64,000 bases of DNA from JBBIND01 sp037444075 (GCA_037444075.1 JBBIND010000010.1:13180-77179); one strand, 5' to 3'; shown: positions 1 through 9,598, numbered from the stretch's first letter. The notes: generated from the sequence alone by a model not told the origin. Made by a program: numbers and translations.

Positions 1-1087
1 TCAGCTCGCTGAAGGGATTGTCCGCGGCGGACAGCGAGCCGGCCAACCCCGTCTGGCTGTATGCGGCCAGCAGGTTCAGTTGCGGCTTGGTCTGATCCGA
101 GTAGAGTTCCTTGCTGATCTCATTGGATTCATCGCGCAATCCCAACTGCCGCAGTTCGGCCCGGCGGCGGAGGGCGGCGTTCACGGCTTCCCGCAGGTCA
201 TCATAAGGCGGCTCGAGGATGCGCTCGGCCGTGGGGAGGATCTCCTCGCCCCACAGCGGGTCCAGGCGGTCGGCAGCCAGCATCGTCTTCAGCGCGTTTT
301 CGGCCTGCGTCACCAGGCCTGCGCTGGCAAACCAGGCATCCAGACGGCGCGCCAATTCCGCTTCGGCGGCAGTCAGTTCCACCGGAGCCAGCGTTCCACT
401 ATCGACCATGCGGCGGCTGCGCGCCAATTGCTCCCGGGCAAGGTCGACGCTCTCCGACTGCACGCCAAAGTCCTGGCGGGCGGCGACCAGGTCCCAATAG
501 GCTTGTTCCACGCGGACTACGACGTCAATCAGCTTGAGTTCGAAATCGGTCCCGGAAATGTCCGCCTGCTTGCTGCGCAGACGCAATTCAGCGCGTTCCC
601 GGTCAATCTGCCGGTTACGCAGCAGCGGCTGGCTGAAGCCAAGCGTCAGGCGGCTGAGCAGGTAAGGATTCAGTCCGGCGAACGGGTTCGTGGTGCTCTG
701 GCGTGAGTTGTCGAAATCCAGGCTGAGCAGGGAGCCCTGCCAGGGCAGCCGCTGGCGGAACGCGAAATTCTCGGCGTGGACCCGCTCCGTGAGGCTGCCA
801 TCGCGGCCCATCAGGACGGACCCGGTGGGCGTGTTCCGGTTGTCGAACAGGGGGGACCACCTCAGCAGCGGGTCCATGAAGCCACGCGCGCCCTTGACCG
901 CTTCGCGGGCGCTGGCCACGGTGGTCTTCTCAATCTCAATTTCCAGGTTGGCGCGGAGGGTGGTTTCCACGGCCTCGGCCAGCGTGAGCTGCCTTTTCAT
1001 CAGGCCCACGCCAACTCGTTGCGGCGCCTCGATTTCGGCGGCCACAACCGGCAAAGCAAGCAGGGCGGCTAGTAGGATCCGAATCAT
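1..1087 (-). CDS. TolC-family outer membrane efflux protein (3' end beyond window)
   Basis: This is the outer-membrane channel of a tripartite efflux pump. The reading frame is open from an ATG at 1087 to the window edge with no stop, so about 362 residues are visible and the C-terminus is missing. Residues 1-17 form a signal peptide (MIRILLAALLALPVVAA). The mature part starts with the TolC-type helix (RQLTLAEAVETTLRANLEI) and continues with long Ala/Glu/Arg-rich helices and the strand segment SRLTLGFSQPLLRN, typical of outer membrane efflux repeats. It starts 5 bases after the stop of the RND pump gene, so it is the last visible gene of the tetR-adaptor-pump-channel operon. Family assignment is firm; the exported substrate cannot be read. 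Confidence 0.9.
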   Translation of the reverse strand, partial: MIRILLAALLALPVVAAEIEAPQRVGVGLMKRQLTLAEAVETTLRANLEIEIEKTTVASAREAVKGARGFMDPLLRWSPLFDNRNTPTGSVLMGRDGSLTERVHAENFAFRQRLPWQGSLLSLDFDNSRQSTTNPFAGLNPYLLSRLTLGFSQPLLRNRQIDRERAELRLRSKQADISGTDFELKLIDVVVRVEQAYWDLVAARQDFGVQSESVDLAREQLARSRRMVDSGTLAPVELTAAEAELARRLDAWFASAGLVTQAENALKTMLAADRLDPLWGEEILPTAERILEPPYDDLREAVNAALRRRAELRQLGLRDESNEISKELYSDQTKPQLNLLAAYSQTGLAGSLSAADNPFSEL

Positions 1088-1092
1088 GGGTT

Positions 1093-4000
1093 TCAACGCA
1101 ATAGTCCCGGCACTCCGCCCAAGGCGCGCCGCACTGCTCCGCCTCCCCGGCGGTAGAGACCGGAGACGCGCGACCAGACCGTGGCATGGGCGAAGTCATC
1201 AAACAACGAATAGGCCACCGGGGTGACCAGAAGAGTCAGCAGCAGGCAAAGCGTTTGGCCGCCGATAACGACAATGGCAACCGTGCGGCGGGAGCCGCTG
1301 CCGGCGCCCCCGCCCAACGCCATGGGCATCATGCCGGCCACCAGGGAGGCGGTCGTCATCAGGATGGGCCGCAGACGGTCTTCGCAGCCCCGGTAGATGG
1401 CCTCCAGCCGGTTGAGGTTTTCCTTGCGGCGCAGAGACTTGATGTGGTCAATCTGCAAAATGGCGTTCTTCTTCACAATGCCGAACAGAACCAGGATGCC
1501 GACCGAGGAGTAGATGATCGAGAAATTCTCCCCTGCCAGCATTAAGGCAAGCAAGGCGAAAGGCACGCTGAGAGGCAGGCTGAGCAGGATGGTCACCGGG
1601 TCGATGAAGCTCTCAAACTGCGCCGCCAGCACCATGTACATGAACACGATGGCCAGCAGGAAAGCGATCACGTAGCTGGTGGCCGCGCGGCCGAATTCCT
1701 TGCTCTTGCCGAGCAGACCGCTGGAGTAACCGGGAGGCAGGTTCATGTCGCGGACCGTCTCGTCGATGATACTGAGAACGTTGCTCATGGATTGGCCTTC
1801 CACCAGGTTGGCCATGAGAATGATCTGCCTCTGCCGGTTGTAGCGCTCGATCATGGTGGGTCCGGTGGCTTCCTCAAACGAAGCTACGTTGGCCACCGGC
1901 ACGTTGCCCAGAGAAGTGGAAGGCACGTAGAGGCGCTCCAGGGATTGCGGCGAATCGCGAAACTCCTTCTGGACGCGGAGCAGCACGTCGTAGCGGTCAT
2001 CGCCTTCGCGGTAGGTGGTGGCTTGCTCGTCGCCGCCCACGAGCGTACGCAGGGCGGTGGCGACGGAGGCCAGGCTGACGCCTAAATCGGCGGCCTTGTC
2101 ACGGTTCACGTTGACGCGAATCTCCGGCTTGCCCGGCTCGTAGGTGGTGTCGAGGTCCGCCACGCCCGGCACGGCGGAGAGCCGGCGCAGCAACTCGGTG
2201 GCGTACTTCTCCAATTCCTCGAGATCCGGCCCCTGGAGGAAGAACATCAGGTCGCGCGAATCGCCTCCCTGAATCAGCGTTGGCATCTGGACGCTGATGT
2301 TCAGGTCCCGGAAGCGCTCCGTGCGGCGCCTGGCAAGCAACATCAGTTCCGCCTGGCTTTGGCCGCGCTCATCGACAGGCACGAGTTCGACCAGCACTGA
2401 CGCGCGGTCCACCTGCTGGCGGATATCCGCGCCGATGGTGGTGAGCAGGTCACGCACCCCGGGCAGGCGGCGAAGCTCCTCTTCCACTTCGCGCATCACT
2501 TCCCGGCTCCCCTCAAGCGATGAGCCCGGCGGCATGCGGACGAACACCTCGAAGGCGCTCTGGTCGTCGGTGGGCAGGAAGTCCTTGCCGATGGCGTTGA
2601 ACAGAGGCACCGAAGTGGCGGCTACGAGGAAGCAGAGCACTACAATGGCCCAGCGGTGGGACATCGACCAGTGCAGCATCCGGCGGTACTGCCCGGCCAA
2701 CAGGCGGAACAGCCATGTGTCCTTGGTGGAGCCGCGCGCGCCGTTCGAGCCCGGCCGGAGAAAGCGGGAGCACAGCATGGGCGTCAGCGTGAAGCTGACC
2801 AGCAGCGAGACCAGGATGGCGAACGCCGCCGTGTAGCCGAAGCTCGACATGAACCGCCCGACGATGCCTTCCATGAAAGCCACGGGCAGGAAGATGATGA
2901 CCAGGCTGAAGGTGGTGGCCATCACCGCCAGTCCGATGTCGCGCGTGCCCTCAATCGCCGCCTGAACGGGCGATAGCTTCTTCTCCTCGGCGAAACGGAA
3001 GATGTTCTCGAGCACAACAATGGCGTCGTCAATCACGATGCCCACCACCAGCACCAGCGCCAGCATGGTGATCTGGTTCAGTGTGAAGTCCATGGCCTGC
3101 ATCAGGCTGTAGGTGGAGATGATCGACGTCGGAATGGCCACCGCGGCGATGAGCGTGGAGCGCCAGCTGCGGATGAACAGCAGCACGATCACCGCCGCCA
3201 GGAAGCCGCCCAGAATCAGGTGTTCCTGCACGGCGCGGAAAGACTCGGCAATGAACAGCGATTGATCCTGCGTGTAGGTAATGGCGAAGTCAGACGGCAA
3301 CACCGGGCGCAAGGTGTCGATGCGCGCTTTGAGGCTGTCGATGATAGCCACCGTGTTGGTGCCCGCCTGCTTGCGAACCTGCAGGACCACGGCGGGCTTT
3401 CCGTTCAGCAGCGCGAGCGAGCGAGGTTCCTCGTAACCGTCCACCACTTGCGCGAAGTCGCCCAAACGGACCGGGGCGCCGCCCGGCGAGGCGACGACGA
3501 TGCGGGCGAAGTCCTCCGGGCGCTCGATGCGTCCCAAAGTGCGCAGGGAGACCTCGCGCGGGCCTCGGTCCAGCCGCCCGCCGGGAATCTCGACGTTCTG
3601 CGCGGCCAGAGCCTGGCGCACCTGGTCAATGCTGAGGTTGTAGGCGTAGAGCTTCTCGCCGTCCAGCCATACCTGGATTTGCCGGCGGCGCTCGCCGACG
3701 AAGCGCACCTGGCCGACGCCAGAGATCGTCTCTATGTCTTTCTTGATCCGGTCGTCGACGATCTTGGTGGTCTCGCGCAAGTCGCGCGGGCTGGAAATGA
3801 CGATGTTGATGATGGGAGAGGCGTCGGTGGACAGCTTCTCCACCACCGGTTGGATAGCATCGCGCGGCAGTTGCCCGAGGATAGCCGAGATCTTGTCACG
3901 CACTTCCTGAGCGGCCACGTCGGCATCCTTCTCCAGCACGAACTGAATCACCACCCGCGAAAGGCCCTCGGAGGAGAAAGAGAGCAATTCATCGATCCCG

Positions 4001-4227
4001 CTGATCGTGTTAACCGCTTCCTCGACGCGCTTGCTGACCTGAGACTCCACCTCCTCGGGAGAGGCGCCGCGTAACACCGTGGTGACGGTCACTATGGGGA
4101 ACTCGATCTTCGGGAAGAAATCGACGCCGAGCTTGCGGTAGGCATCCAGTCCCAGAACCACCAGCGCCAATATGAGCATGGTGGCGAAAACGGGGCGCCG
4201 TATGCAGATTTGAGCCAGCTTTTGCAT
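1093..4227 (-). CDS. RND multidrug efflux pump, HAE1 (AcrB-like) family
   Basis: Inner-membrane proton-driven pump of 1044 residues, the usual length for the AcrB/MexB family. It starts MQKLAQICIRRPVFATMLIL, the typical first transmembrane helix. The proton-relay pair is present in TM4 as GIVIDDAIVVLENI, and the matching lysine in TM10 as LFGIVKKNAILQID. Two large periplasmic loops follow TM1 and TM7, as expected. The start lies 3 bases after the stop of the membrane-fusion protein gene and the stop lies 5 bases before the TolC start, so the three pump components are probably translated from one transcript. The short charged C-terminal tail has no recognisable motif. The substrate is unknown; drug or solvent export under TetR control is the usual role. 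Confidence 0.95.
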   Translation of the reverse strand: MQKLAQICIRRPVFATMLILALVVLGLDAYRKLGVDFFPKIEFPIVTVTTVLRGASPEEVESQVSKRVEEAVNTISGIDELLSFSSEGLSRVVIQFVLEKDADVAAQEVRDKISAILGQLPRDAIQPVVEKLSTDASPIINIVISSPRDLRETTKIVDDRIKKDIETISGVGQVRFVGERRRQIQVWLDGEKLYAYNLSIDQVRQALAAQNVEIPGGRLDRGPREVSLRTLGRIERPEDFARIVVASPGGAPVRLGDFAQVVDGYEEPRSLALLNGKPAVVLQVRKQAGTNTVAIIDSLKARIDTLRPVLPSDFAITYTQDQSLFIAESFRAVQEHLILGGFLAAVIVLLFIRSWRSTLIAAVAIPTSIISTYSLMQAMDFTLNQITMLALVLVVGIVIDDAIVVLENIFRFAEEKKLSPVQAAIEGTRDIGLAVMATTFSLVIIFLPVAFMEGIVGRFMSSFGYTAAFAILVSLLVSFTLTPMLCSRFLRPGSNGARGSTKDTWLFRLLAGQYRRMLHWSMSHRWAIVVLCFLVAATSVPLFNAIGKDFLPTDDQSAFEVFVRMPPGSSLEGSREVMREVEEELRRLPGVRDLLTTIGADIRQQVDRASVLVELVPVDERGQSQAELMLLARRRTERFRDLNISVQMPTLIQGGDSRDLMFFLQGPDLEELEKYATELLRRLSAVPGVADLDTTYEPGKPEIRVNVNRDKAADLGVSLASVATALRTLVGGDEQATTYREGDDRYDVLLRVQKEFRDSPQSLERLYVPSTSLGNVPVANVASFEEATGPTMIERYNRQRQIILMANLVEGQSMSNVLSIIDETVRDMNLPPGYSSGLLGKSKEFGRAATSYVIAFLLAIVFMYMVLAAQFESFIDPVTILLSLPLSVPFALLALMLAGENFSIIYSSVGILVLFGIVKKNAILQIDHIKSLRRKENLNRLEAIYRGCEDRLRPILMTTASLVAGMMPMALGGGAGSGSRRTVAIVVIGGQTLCLLLTLLVTPVAYSLFDDFAHATVWSRVSGLYRRGGGAVRRALGGVPGLLR

Positions 4228-4230
4228 GCG

Positions 4231-5445
4231 TCAGCTCCCCTTTGAGCCGTTCCTCACCTGGACTGTAGCGCCGTCCACGAGTGCGGCCAGTTCGGTGAGC
4301 GCCACCGTGTCCCCCACGCGCAAACCGTCCGCGGGGACTTCCACCCACCCGTCCTGGCTCACCCCGGGCGTCAACTTGCGTTCCAGGGCCTTGCCATCGC
4401 GAATCACGAAGAGCTTGGTGAGGCCGGCCACGGTATAGAGCGCCTCCGGCGGCACGACGTGAATCTCCACGCCGCGTTCCACTACCAATTCAACGCGCAC
4501 AAACATGCCCGGTCTGAGACCCGCATTGTTGGATGTCAGCCGCGCTTCCACCGTGAGCGACCGCGACCGGGGCTCGAGCGAAGGGTTCAACGACCGGACC
4601 TCGGCCGAATACGATTCCCCGGGCAGGGCGTCCGTGGTGAACGACAACCGGGCCCCTGCTTTTACGGCGCCGGCCGCCGATTCCGGAATTTCGACGCGCA
4701 GGCGTAGCGGGGTGCTCTTAACGAGCGTCAATATGGGCGTGTTTTCACGCAGATACTGGCCCGGCGAAACGTGGCGCGCAGCTACCTCCCCGTCGAAGGG
4801 CGCCCGCACGGTGGCGTCCGCCAAACGTTTCTCGGCCAGTTTGACCTCGGCGCGCAGCGCCTGCACGGAAGCAAGCAGCGTGCGGAGTTCGTCGCGGGTG
4901 GCCTCCACCGCCGCCTGACGGGCGCGAAAAGCCTGCTCAAACTCGGTGAAGCGCTGCGAGGAGATGTCCCCGCTTTTCACCAATTTTGCGGCGCTTTCGT
5001 ACTTGACGCGCGCATCCTCCAGCATGGCCAACGCCTGTCTCATCGAGGGTGTCGAGTCCACGGCCGAGTTCTCCTGGCCAGGTTCCAACCCGACTCGGGC
5101 CAGCGCCTGCGCCAAAGCAGCGCGGGCGCGGTCCAGTTGCAGCTGCAGCTCCCGCTTGTCCAGTTCGGCGACAACGTCGCCGCGGCGTACGCGTTGGCCG
5201 AAGTCGAAACGGATTTCCGCCACCCGGCCGGGCACTTCGGAGCCCACGGCAACGGTCTCATCGGGGTGCAGCGAACCAGTGACGTAGATAGCGCGGTCGA
5301 TGCGGCGGGTCTCCACTTTCCCCACGGCTACCACCGTGGGTTCCGTGGCTTCTGTCCGCGCTGGCCCATTCGAGGTAGGGGAATTGGAGCAACCGGCAAG
5401 CCAAGCTGCCGCGGTTGCCAGCAAAGCAAGAAAAGGACGTTTCAT
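4231..5445 (-). CDS. RND efflux periplasmic adaptor (membrane fusion) lipoprotein
   Basis: Periplasmic adaptor joining the RND pump to the TolC channel, 404 residues. I chose the ATG at 5445 because it overlaps the TGA of the upstream TetR gene (ATGA) and starts a clean lipoprotein signal (MKRPFLALLATAAAWLAGC, lipobox LAGC with Cys19). An upstream in-frame start would only add ten residues ahead of this signal. The lipoyl-like half (VGSEVPGRVAEIRFDFGQRVRRGDVVAEL), a long coiled-coil hairpin, the second lipoyl half (VRAPFDGEVAARHVSPGQYL) and the beta-barrel domain follow in the expected order. It lies between the regulator and the pump with almost no spacing. Confidence 0.93.
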   Translation of the reverse strand: MKRPFLALLATAAAWLAGCSNSPTSNGPARTEATEPTVVAVGKVETRRIDRAIYVTGSLHPDETVAVGSEVPGRVAEIRFDFGQRVRRGDVVAELDKRELQLQLDRARAALAQALARVGLEPGQENSAVDSTPSMRQALAMLEDARVKYESAAKLVKSGDISSQRFTEFEQAFRARQAAVEATRDELRTLLASVQALRAEVKLAEKRLADATVRAPFDGEVAARHVSPGQYLRENTPILTLVKSTPLRLRVEIPESAAGAVKAGARLSFTTDALPGESYSAEVRSLNPSLEPRSRSLTVEARLTSNNAGLRPGMFVRVELVVERGVEIHVVPPEALYTVAGLTKLFVIRDGKALERKLTPGVSQDGWVEVPADGLRVGDTVALTELAALVDGATVQVRNGSKGS

Positions 5446-6080
5446 AAAGAGCGAGCCTCGGTCTGCGGGGAGCATTTCAAACCTTCCAGGAAAATCTTCA
5501 CCACCCCGGCCACCACGCGCTTCCGCCTGGCCGGCAAACTGCCCTTCCCGAAGACCACATAAGATAGACCCTGGTGCACCAGCATGCCGGCGAAAGCCTG
5601 TACGGCGAGCGTCGGGTCTGCCTTGCGCAGCGCGCCGGCGTTCATGCGCGCCCGGAGATACTTCGAAATGTGCTGGTAGAAGACCTCCACCTGGCGCGCG
5701 AAGAAGAGCTCGGAAAGTTGGTGGCCCTCCAGCCCGCTGTAGAGCAGCAGGCGCACGTAGCGGGGGTCTTCGAGGTACCAGTCCAGGATGAGCTCGCCGA
5801 GCCGGGTGAAAACTCCCTGGTCGTCCTGAGCCTCGATGAGAGCGGTCAGTTTGTCGTCCGGGCGGGTATTGCGGCTCCGCAAGCGCGACTCGATGATGGC
5901 ATCGTAGAGCGCTTGCTTGGTGGGGAAATGCCGGTAAAGGACGGGTTCGGTCACGCCGACGGCGGCAGCCAGTTCGCGCGTGGTGGCGCCTCGGAAGCCG
6001 CGGTCGGAAAACAGGCTGACGGCGGCTTCTACAATGGCCGCACGCCGGTCATCAGCATTCATGCGGTGCTGGGTGGCCAT
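5442..6080 (-). CDS. TetR/AcrR-family transcriptional repressor of the efflux operon
   Basis: One-component regulator of about 212 residues. The N-terminal helix-turn-helix is clear (GATTRELAAAVGVTEPVLYR followed by HFPTKQALYDAII). The C-terminal half is the ligand-binding all-helical domain, ending in a segment like those seen in TetR_C families. The ATG at 6080 is preferred; an ATG at 6062 and a TTG at 6098 are alternatives, none with a strong ribosome-binding site. As first gene of the operon it should be autoregulated: an imperfect repeat lies directly upstream (6092-6120). The effector is probably a pump substrate, which is inference from family behaviour. Confidence 0.9.
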   Translation of the reverse strand: MATQHRMNADDRRAAIVEAAVSLFSDRGFRGATTRELAAAVGVTEPVLYRHFPTKQALYDAIIESRLRSRNTRPDDKLTALIEAQDDQGVFTRLGELILDWYLEDPRYVRLLLYSGLEGHQLSELFFARQVEVFYQHISKYLRARMNAGALRKADPTLAVQAFAGMLVHQGLSYVVFGKGSLPARRKRVVAGVVKIFLEGLKCSPQTEARSL

Positions 6081-6091
6081 ACGCTTCAAGG

Positions 6092-6120
6092 CTAGCAACC
6101 ACTAACCTAGTAAACGCTAA
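6092..6120. promoter_or_regulatory. Candidate TetR operator: tandem imperfect repeats
   Basis: Two 14-base copies, CTAGCAACCACTAA (6092-6105) and CTAGTAAACGCTAA (6107-6120), agree at 11 of 14 positions and repeat with a 15-base period. Each copy is itself a loose inverted repeat (CTAG/CTAA against TTAG). They lie between the TetR start and the divergent sugar transferase gene. Position and symmetry suit a TetR-family operator; this is inference. Confidence 0.4.
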
Positions 6121-6188
6121 TTTAGCAGAAGCGAGACCGTAGGGGCAACCCGGCCCGCTGCCGCTTCGCCCGGGCCGCCGCGGCCGTC

Positions 6189-7625
6189 GTGTTATGCTGT
6201 CTGGCGGAAGTGTTCAGCCGTCAACGCCGGAAGGTCAAGATCCTGTACGGCCTGGCCGACGTCATCCTTATTGCGGCGGCCTTCGAGGCCGCTTATCAAA
6301 CCCGGCTCCACCTGGAGCTGACCAATATCTTCTTTATCGTTCCGCCGGTGAAAGCCCTCCTGTTGGGCGCGGCCATGCTGGGATGGCCCCTGGTGGGCGC
6401 CTGGTTGAACGTCTACGACCACCTGGACGCGGCGCGGCCGCGCGCCATTTTCCGAGACGCCTTCAAGCAGTGTGCCTTCGGCACGGTCGGCATCGTGCTG
6501 ATCGAATATACCCTCCGGCTGGACTTGAGCCGCCCTTTTCTGGCTCTGCTGGCCGCCTATGGTTTCGTGGCTCTGTGCTTGTTCCGTCTGGGGTCCCGGC
6601 GTCTGTTCGGCTGGATGCGGCGAGGGCTGGGAGCGCCCTACTACATCCTCCTGGTGGGAACCGGTCCGCGCGCAAGGCGCATGGCCGAACAGGTTGAGGC
6701 TTCAAGCGATTTCGGGGCGCGGTTGGTGGGCTTCCTCGCAGCCGAACCGGATGCTCCGGGAGACGAAATCCGGCTGGAGAAGGCCTATCCGGTGCACCCG
6801 TTGGCGGCTCTGCCGGAGTTGCTGGCCCGCCAGATTATCGACGAAGTGATCTTCGCCGTAGATAGCCGGCGGCTGGGGGAGATGGAGGATACGCTCCTGA
6901 TGTGCGACGAGGAAGGTGTGCGCTCGCACGTTGCGGCGGACTTCTTCCCGCACGTGTACAGCCGGGTCTTTTTGGAGAAGTTCCAGACGACCCCGCTGCT
7001 GACCTTCTCGGCCACACCGCAGGACGAAGTAGCGCTCATGATCAAACGGGTCACCGACGTTGTAGTGGCTGCCACCAGCCTGGTTGTGCTGGCTCCGCTG
7101 ATGCTGCTCACCGCCGTGCTGATCCGGGCGACCTCGCCGGGTCCGGCGATTTTCCGGCAATTGCGCTGCGGCCTCAGCGGTAGGCGCTTCACACTCTACA
7201 AGTTCCGGTCCATGTGCCAGGATGCCGAAGCAAGGAAGGCATCTCTCCAGCATCTGAACCCGAAGCAAACTGTTTTCAAGATTCCCAACGATCCCCGCCT
7301 GACGCCGATCGGGCGGTATTTGAGGAAGTTCTCCGTCGACGAATGGCCTCAACTGTGGAACGTCCTGAAAGGCGACATGTCTCTGGTCGGGCCTCGCCCG
7401 CCGGTTCCTGAAGAAGTGGAACAATATAGACGGTGGCAGCGAAGGCGGCTCCGCATGCGTCCCGGGCTTACCTGCCTCTGGGCGCTGGAGGGCCGGGATT
7501 CGCTCGATTTCGAGACGTGGATGCGGAAGGACATGGAGTACATCGACAACTGGTCGCTGCCGCTGGATCTTTCGATCCTCCTCCGCACCATCCCCCGCGT
7601 ACTGTCGGGGAAAGGAGCACACTAA
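6189..7625 (+). CDS. Polyprenyl glycosylphosphotransferase (initiating sugar transferase, WbaP/WcaJ type)
   Basis: Membrane enzyme that transfers a sugar-1-phosphate to undecaprenyl phosphate as the first step of exopolysaccharide or O-antigen synthesis. The 478-residue layout is standard: an N-terminal block of four hydrophobic helices (about 15-145), a Rossmann-like middle domain (YYILLVGTGPRARRMAEQ), a fifth membrane segment (MIKRVTDVVVAATSLVVLAP) and the catalytic bacterial sugar transferase domain with ATSPGPAIFRQLRCGLSGR, LYKFRSM, FSVDEWPQLWNVLKGDMSLV and GPRPPVP. The start used is a GTG at 6189; a GTG at 6210 is equally possible and neither has a convincing ribosome-binding site. No other polysaccharide genes are adjacent in the window. 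Confidence 0.92.
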   Translation: MLCCLAEVFSRQRRKVKILYGLADVILIAAAFEAAYQTRLHLELTNIFFIVPPVKALLLGAAMLGWPLVGAWLNVYDHLDAARPRAIFRDAFKQCAFGTVGIVLIEYTLRLDLSRPFLALLAAYGFVALCLFRLGSRRLFGWMRRGLGAPYYILLVGTGPRARRMAEQVEASSDFGARLVGFLAAEPDAPGDEIRLEKAYPVHPLAALPELLARQIIDEVIFAVDSRRLGEMEDTLLMCDEEGVRSHVAADFFPHVYSRVFLEKFQTTPLLTFSATPQDEVALMIKRVTDVVVAATSLVVLAPLMLLTAVLIRATSPGPAIFRQLRCGLSGRRFTLYKFRSMCQDAEARKASLQHLNPKQTVFKIPNDPRLTPIGRYLRKFSVDEWPQLWNVLKGDMSLVGPRPPVPEEVEQYRRWQRRRLRMRPGLTCLWALEGRDSLDFETWMRKDMEYIDNWSLPLDLSILLRTIPRVLSGKGAH

Positions 7626-7628
7626 CCC

Positions 7629-8243
7629 ATGCATCTGCTACCTACACAAGATGAAGTAGTCAAACTGCTGCTGGACACGGGCGCGTTGCGGAATGGACAT
7701 TTCCAGTATCCGACCGGCCTGCACTCGGACGAATACCTTCAAGTGGCCCTGGCTTTGCGGTATTACCAATACCAGAAGACCCTAAGCGTAGGCCTGAGCC
7801 GGCTGGTCCGGGCGAACACTGAAATCCGGGCGATGATTCCGCGCTTGTCGGTCGTCACGCCTGCCACGGGCGGTCTGCCGGTGGCTTACGGCGTCTGCGA
7901 AGCATTGCGCGCGCATCAGGTTTACTGGGCCGAAAGGGAGAACGAGGATGAGCCGCTCAGGTTCCGGCAGTACCTGAAACTCGTGCCCGGCGAAAAAGTG
8001 CTTCTGGTGGACGACATCTTGCGGAGCGGCCGCAAACTCACCGAACTCAAGAAACTGGTGGAAAGCAACGGCGGCGAAGTGGTCGCGTTGGCGGTGGTCG
8101 TCTATCAGCCCACGCCGGAAACGCCCGACTTCAGTCCGCTGCCGTTCTACTATCTGGCTAAGCTGGACGCACGCTACTACCGGGACGCGGCTTCCTGCGA
8201 GTTGTGCCAGCGGAAGGAGCCCCTCGAAACAGTGTGGGTCTAG
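7629..8243 (+). CDS. pyrE: Orotate phosphoribosyltransferase-like protein
   Basis: Type I phosphoribosyltransferase of 204 residues. The PRPP-binding loop VLLVDDILRSGRKL (about residues 120-133) is intact, and the N-terminal segment RNGHFQYPTGLHSDEYLQV matches orotate phosphoribosyltransferases, which make orotidine monophosphate in pyrimidine synthesis. The C-terminus carries an added tail with a CxxC pair (SCELCQRKEPLETVWV) that classical PyrE lacks, so a related PRPP enzyme is possible. It starts 3 bases after the sugar transferase stop and its stop lies 14 bases before the next gene, suggesting one transcript. Confidence 0.7.
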   Translation: MHLLPTQDEVVKLLLDTGALRNGHFQYPTGLHSDEYLQVALALRYYQYQKTLSVGLSRLVRANTEIRAMIPRLSVVTPATGGLPVAYGVCEALRAHQVYWAERENEDEPLRFRQYLKLVPGEKVLLVDDILRSGRKLTELKKLVESNGGEVVALAVVVYQPTPETPDFSPLPFYYLAKLDARYYRDAASCELCQRKEPLETVWV

Positions 8244-8257
8244 GTTGGAGCATTGCT

Positions 8258-9598
8258 ATGCGGAGATGGATGATTGGGTTGATTTGCTGCGGCTGTCTGG
8301 CCGGGGCGGATTTCAAGGCAGGCGTCGGCCGGGTGAAGATTACTCCGGAAGGCCCCATCTGGATGTCCGGCTACGCCAGCCGGAACAAGCCGTCCGAGGG
8401 CGTGGCGCACGACCTGTGGGCCAAAGCCCTGGCGGTCCAGGATTCTTCCGGACGCAGGGCGGTCATCGTCTCGGTGGATGTCATCGGATTCCCGCGGTCC
8501 TTCTCCGACGCCCTGGCAGCGCGTCTCCAGCAACAGTATGGGCTGGAGCGTTCAGCGTTGCTGCTGAACGCTTCCCATACTCACACCGGACCGGTCATCT
8601 GGCCGAATCTGAGCACGATGTTCCGGCTGAGCCCTGAAGAAGAGGCTCGTCTAAAGGCTTACGCTCAGAAGCTTTCCGAGGATATGGCCATGGCTGTGGG
8701 CGCCGCTCTGGCGGACCTCGCTCCGGCGCGGCTGGCCTTCGGCCAGGGCAAGGCGGGCTTTGCCGTCAACCGGCGCGAGTTCACGCCGAAAGGCGTGCGC
8801 ATCGGAGTTAACCCGGAAGGTCCGGTGGACCACGCCGTTCCGGTGGTTAAAGTGGCGGCGGCGGACGGTTCGCTGAAAGCCGTGTTGTTCGGTTATGCCT
8901 GCCACAACACGACGCTGACGGGGGAGTTTTACGAACTCAGCGGCGATTATTCCGGATACGCCCAATCCGCCGTCGAGCGCGAGCATCCGGGTTCGACGGC
9001 GCTGTTCCTCGCCTTGTGCGGCGGGGACCAGAATCCCCACCCGCGCAGTCAGGCGCCGCTGGCCGTACAGCACGGCGAGACTCTGGCGGCGGAGGTGAAG
9101 CGTGTGCTGGGAGGCCAGTTGGAAAGCGTCCGGCCACCCATCCGCACGGCCTTCAGGTTAGTCGACCTGCCGTTCGCTTACCATACGCGGGAGCAGTTTG
9201 AGAAGGAAGCCGGCGACCAGAACCTCGCCAAAGCGCGCCGGGCGGACCTCATGCTGAAGGCTTACGCGGAGGGACGTCCCGTGCGGCGCGTGCCGTATCC
9301 GGTGCAGGCCATACGCTTTCACCAGGATCTGACGCTGGTGGCGCTGGGCGGAGAAGTGGTGGTGGGTTACGCTTTGCGAACCAAGCGGGAGTTCCCCAAA
9401 GAACGGCTGGTGGTGGCGGGGTATTCTAACGACGTGATGTGCTACATCCCCACGGCGCAAGTCCTGAGCGAGGGAGGTTACGAAGCTGTCGACAGCATGG
9501 TCTATTACGGGCAGCCCGGACCCTTCAACCAGGAAGTGGAAGAAACCGTCATGGGCGCCATACGGCAGGTGTTGGAGCGCGTGGGCGCCCGGCGCTAG
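8258..9598 (+). CDS. Secreted neutral/alkaline ceramidase-like hydrolase
   Basis: Exported protein of 446 residues with the N-terminal domain of neutral ceramidases and related metallo-amidases. The ATG at 8258 is chosen over a longer in-frame start because it follows TTGGAG and opens a signal peptide (MRRWMIGLICCGCLAGA). The start of the mature part, FKAGVGRVKITPEGPIWMSG, and the zinc-ligand motif NASHTHTGP (His107, His109) are diagnostic. A later GYACHNTTLTG segment carries a further family motif. The C-terminal immunoglobulin-like domain of true ceramidases is absent, so the natural substrate may be another amide. The stop codon overlaps the stop of the convergent next gene (CTAG). Confidence 0.82.
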   Translation: MRRWMIGLICCGCLAGADFKAGVGRVKITPEGPIWMSGYASRNKPSEGVAHDLWAKALAVQDSSGRRAVIVSVDVIGFPRSFSDALAARLQQQYGLERSALLLNASHTHTGPVIWPNLSTMFRLSPEEEARLKAYAQKLSEDMAMAVGAALADLAPARLAFGQGKAGFAVNRREFTPKGVRIGVNPEGPVDHAVPVVKVAAADGSLKAVLFGYACHNTTLTGEFYELSGDYSGYAQSAVEREHPGSTALFLALCGGDQNPHPRSQAPLAVQHGETLAAEVKRVLGGQLESVRPPIRTAFRLVDLPFAYHTREQFEKEAGDQNLAKARRADLMLKAYAEGRPVRRVPYPVQAIRFHQDLTLVALGGEVVVGYALRTKREFPKERLVVAGYSNDVMCYIPTAQVLSEGGYEAVDSMVYYGQPGPFNQEVEETVMGAIRQVLERVGARR

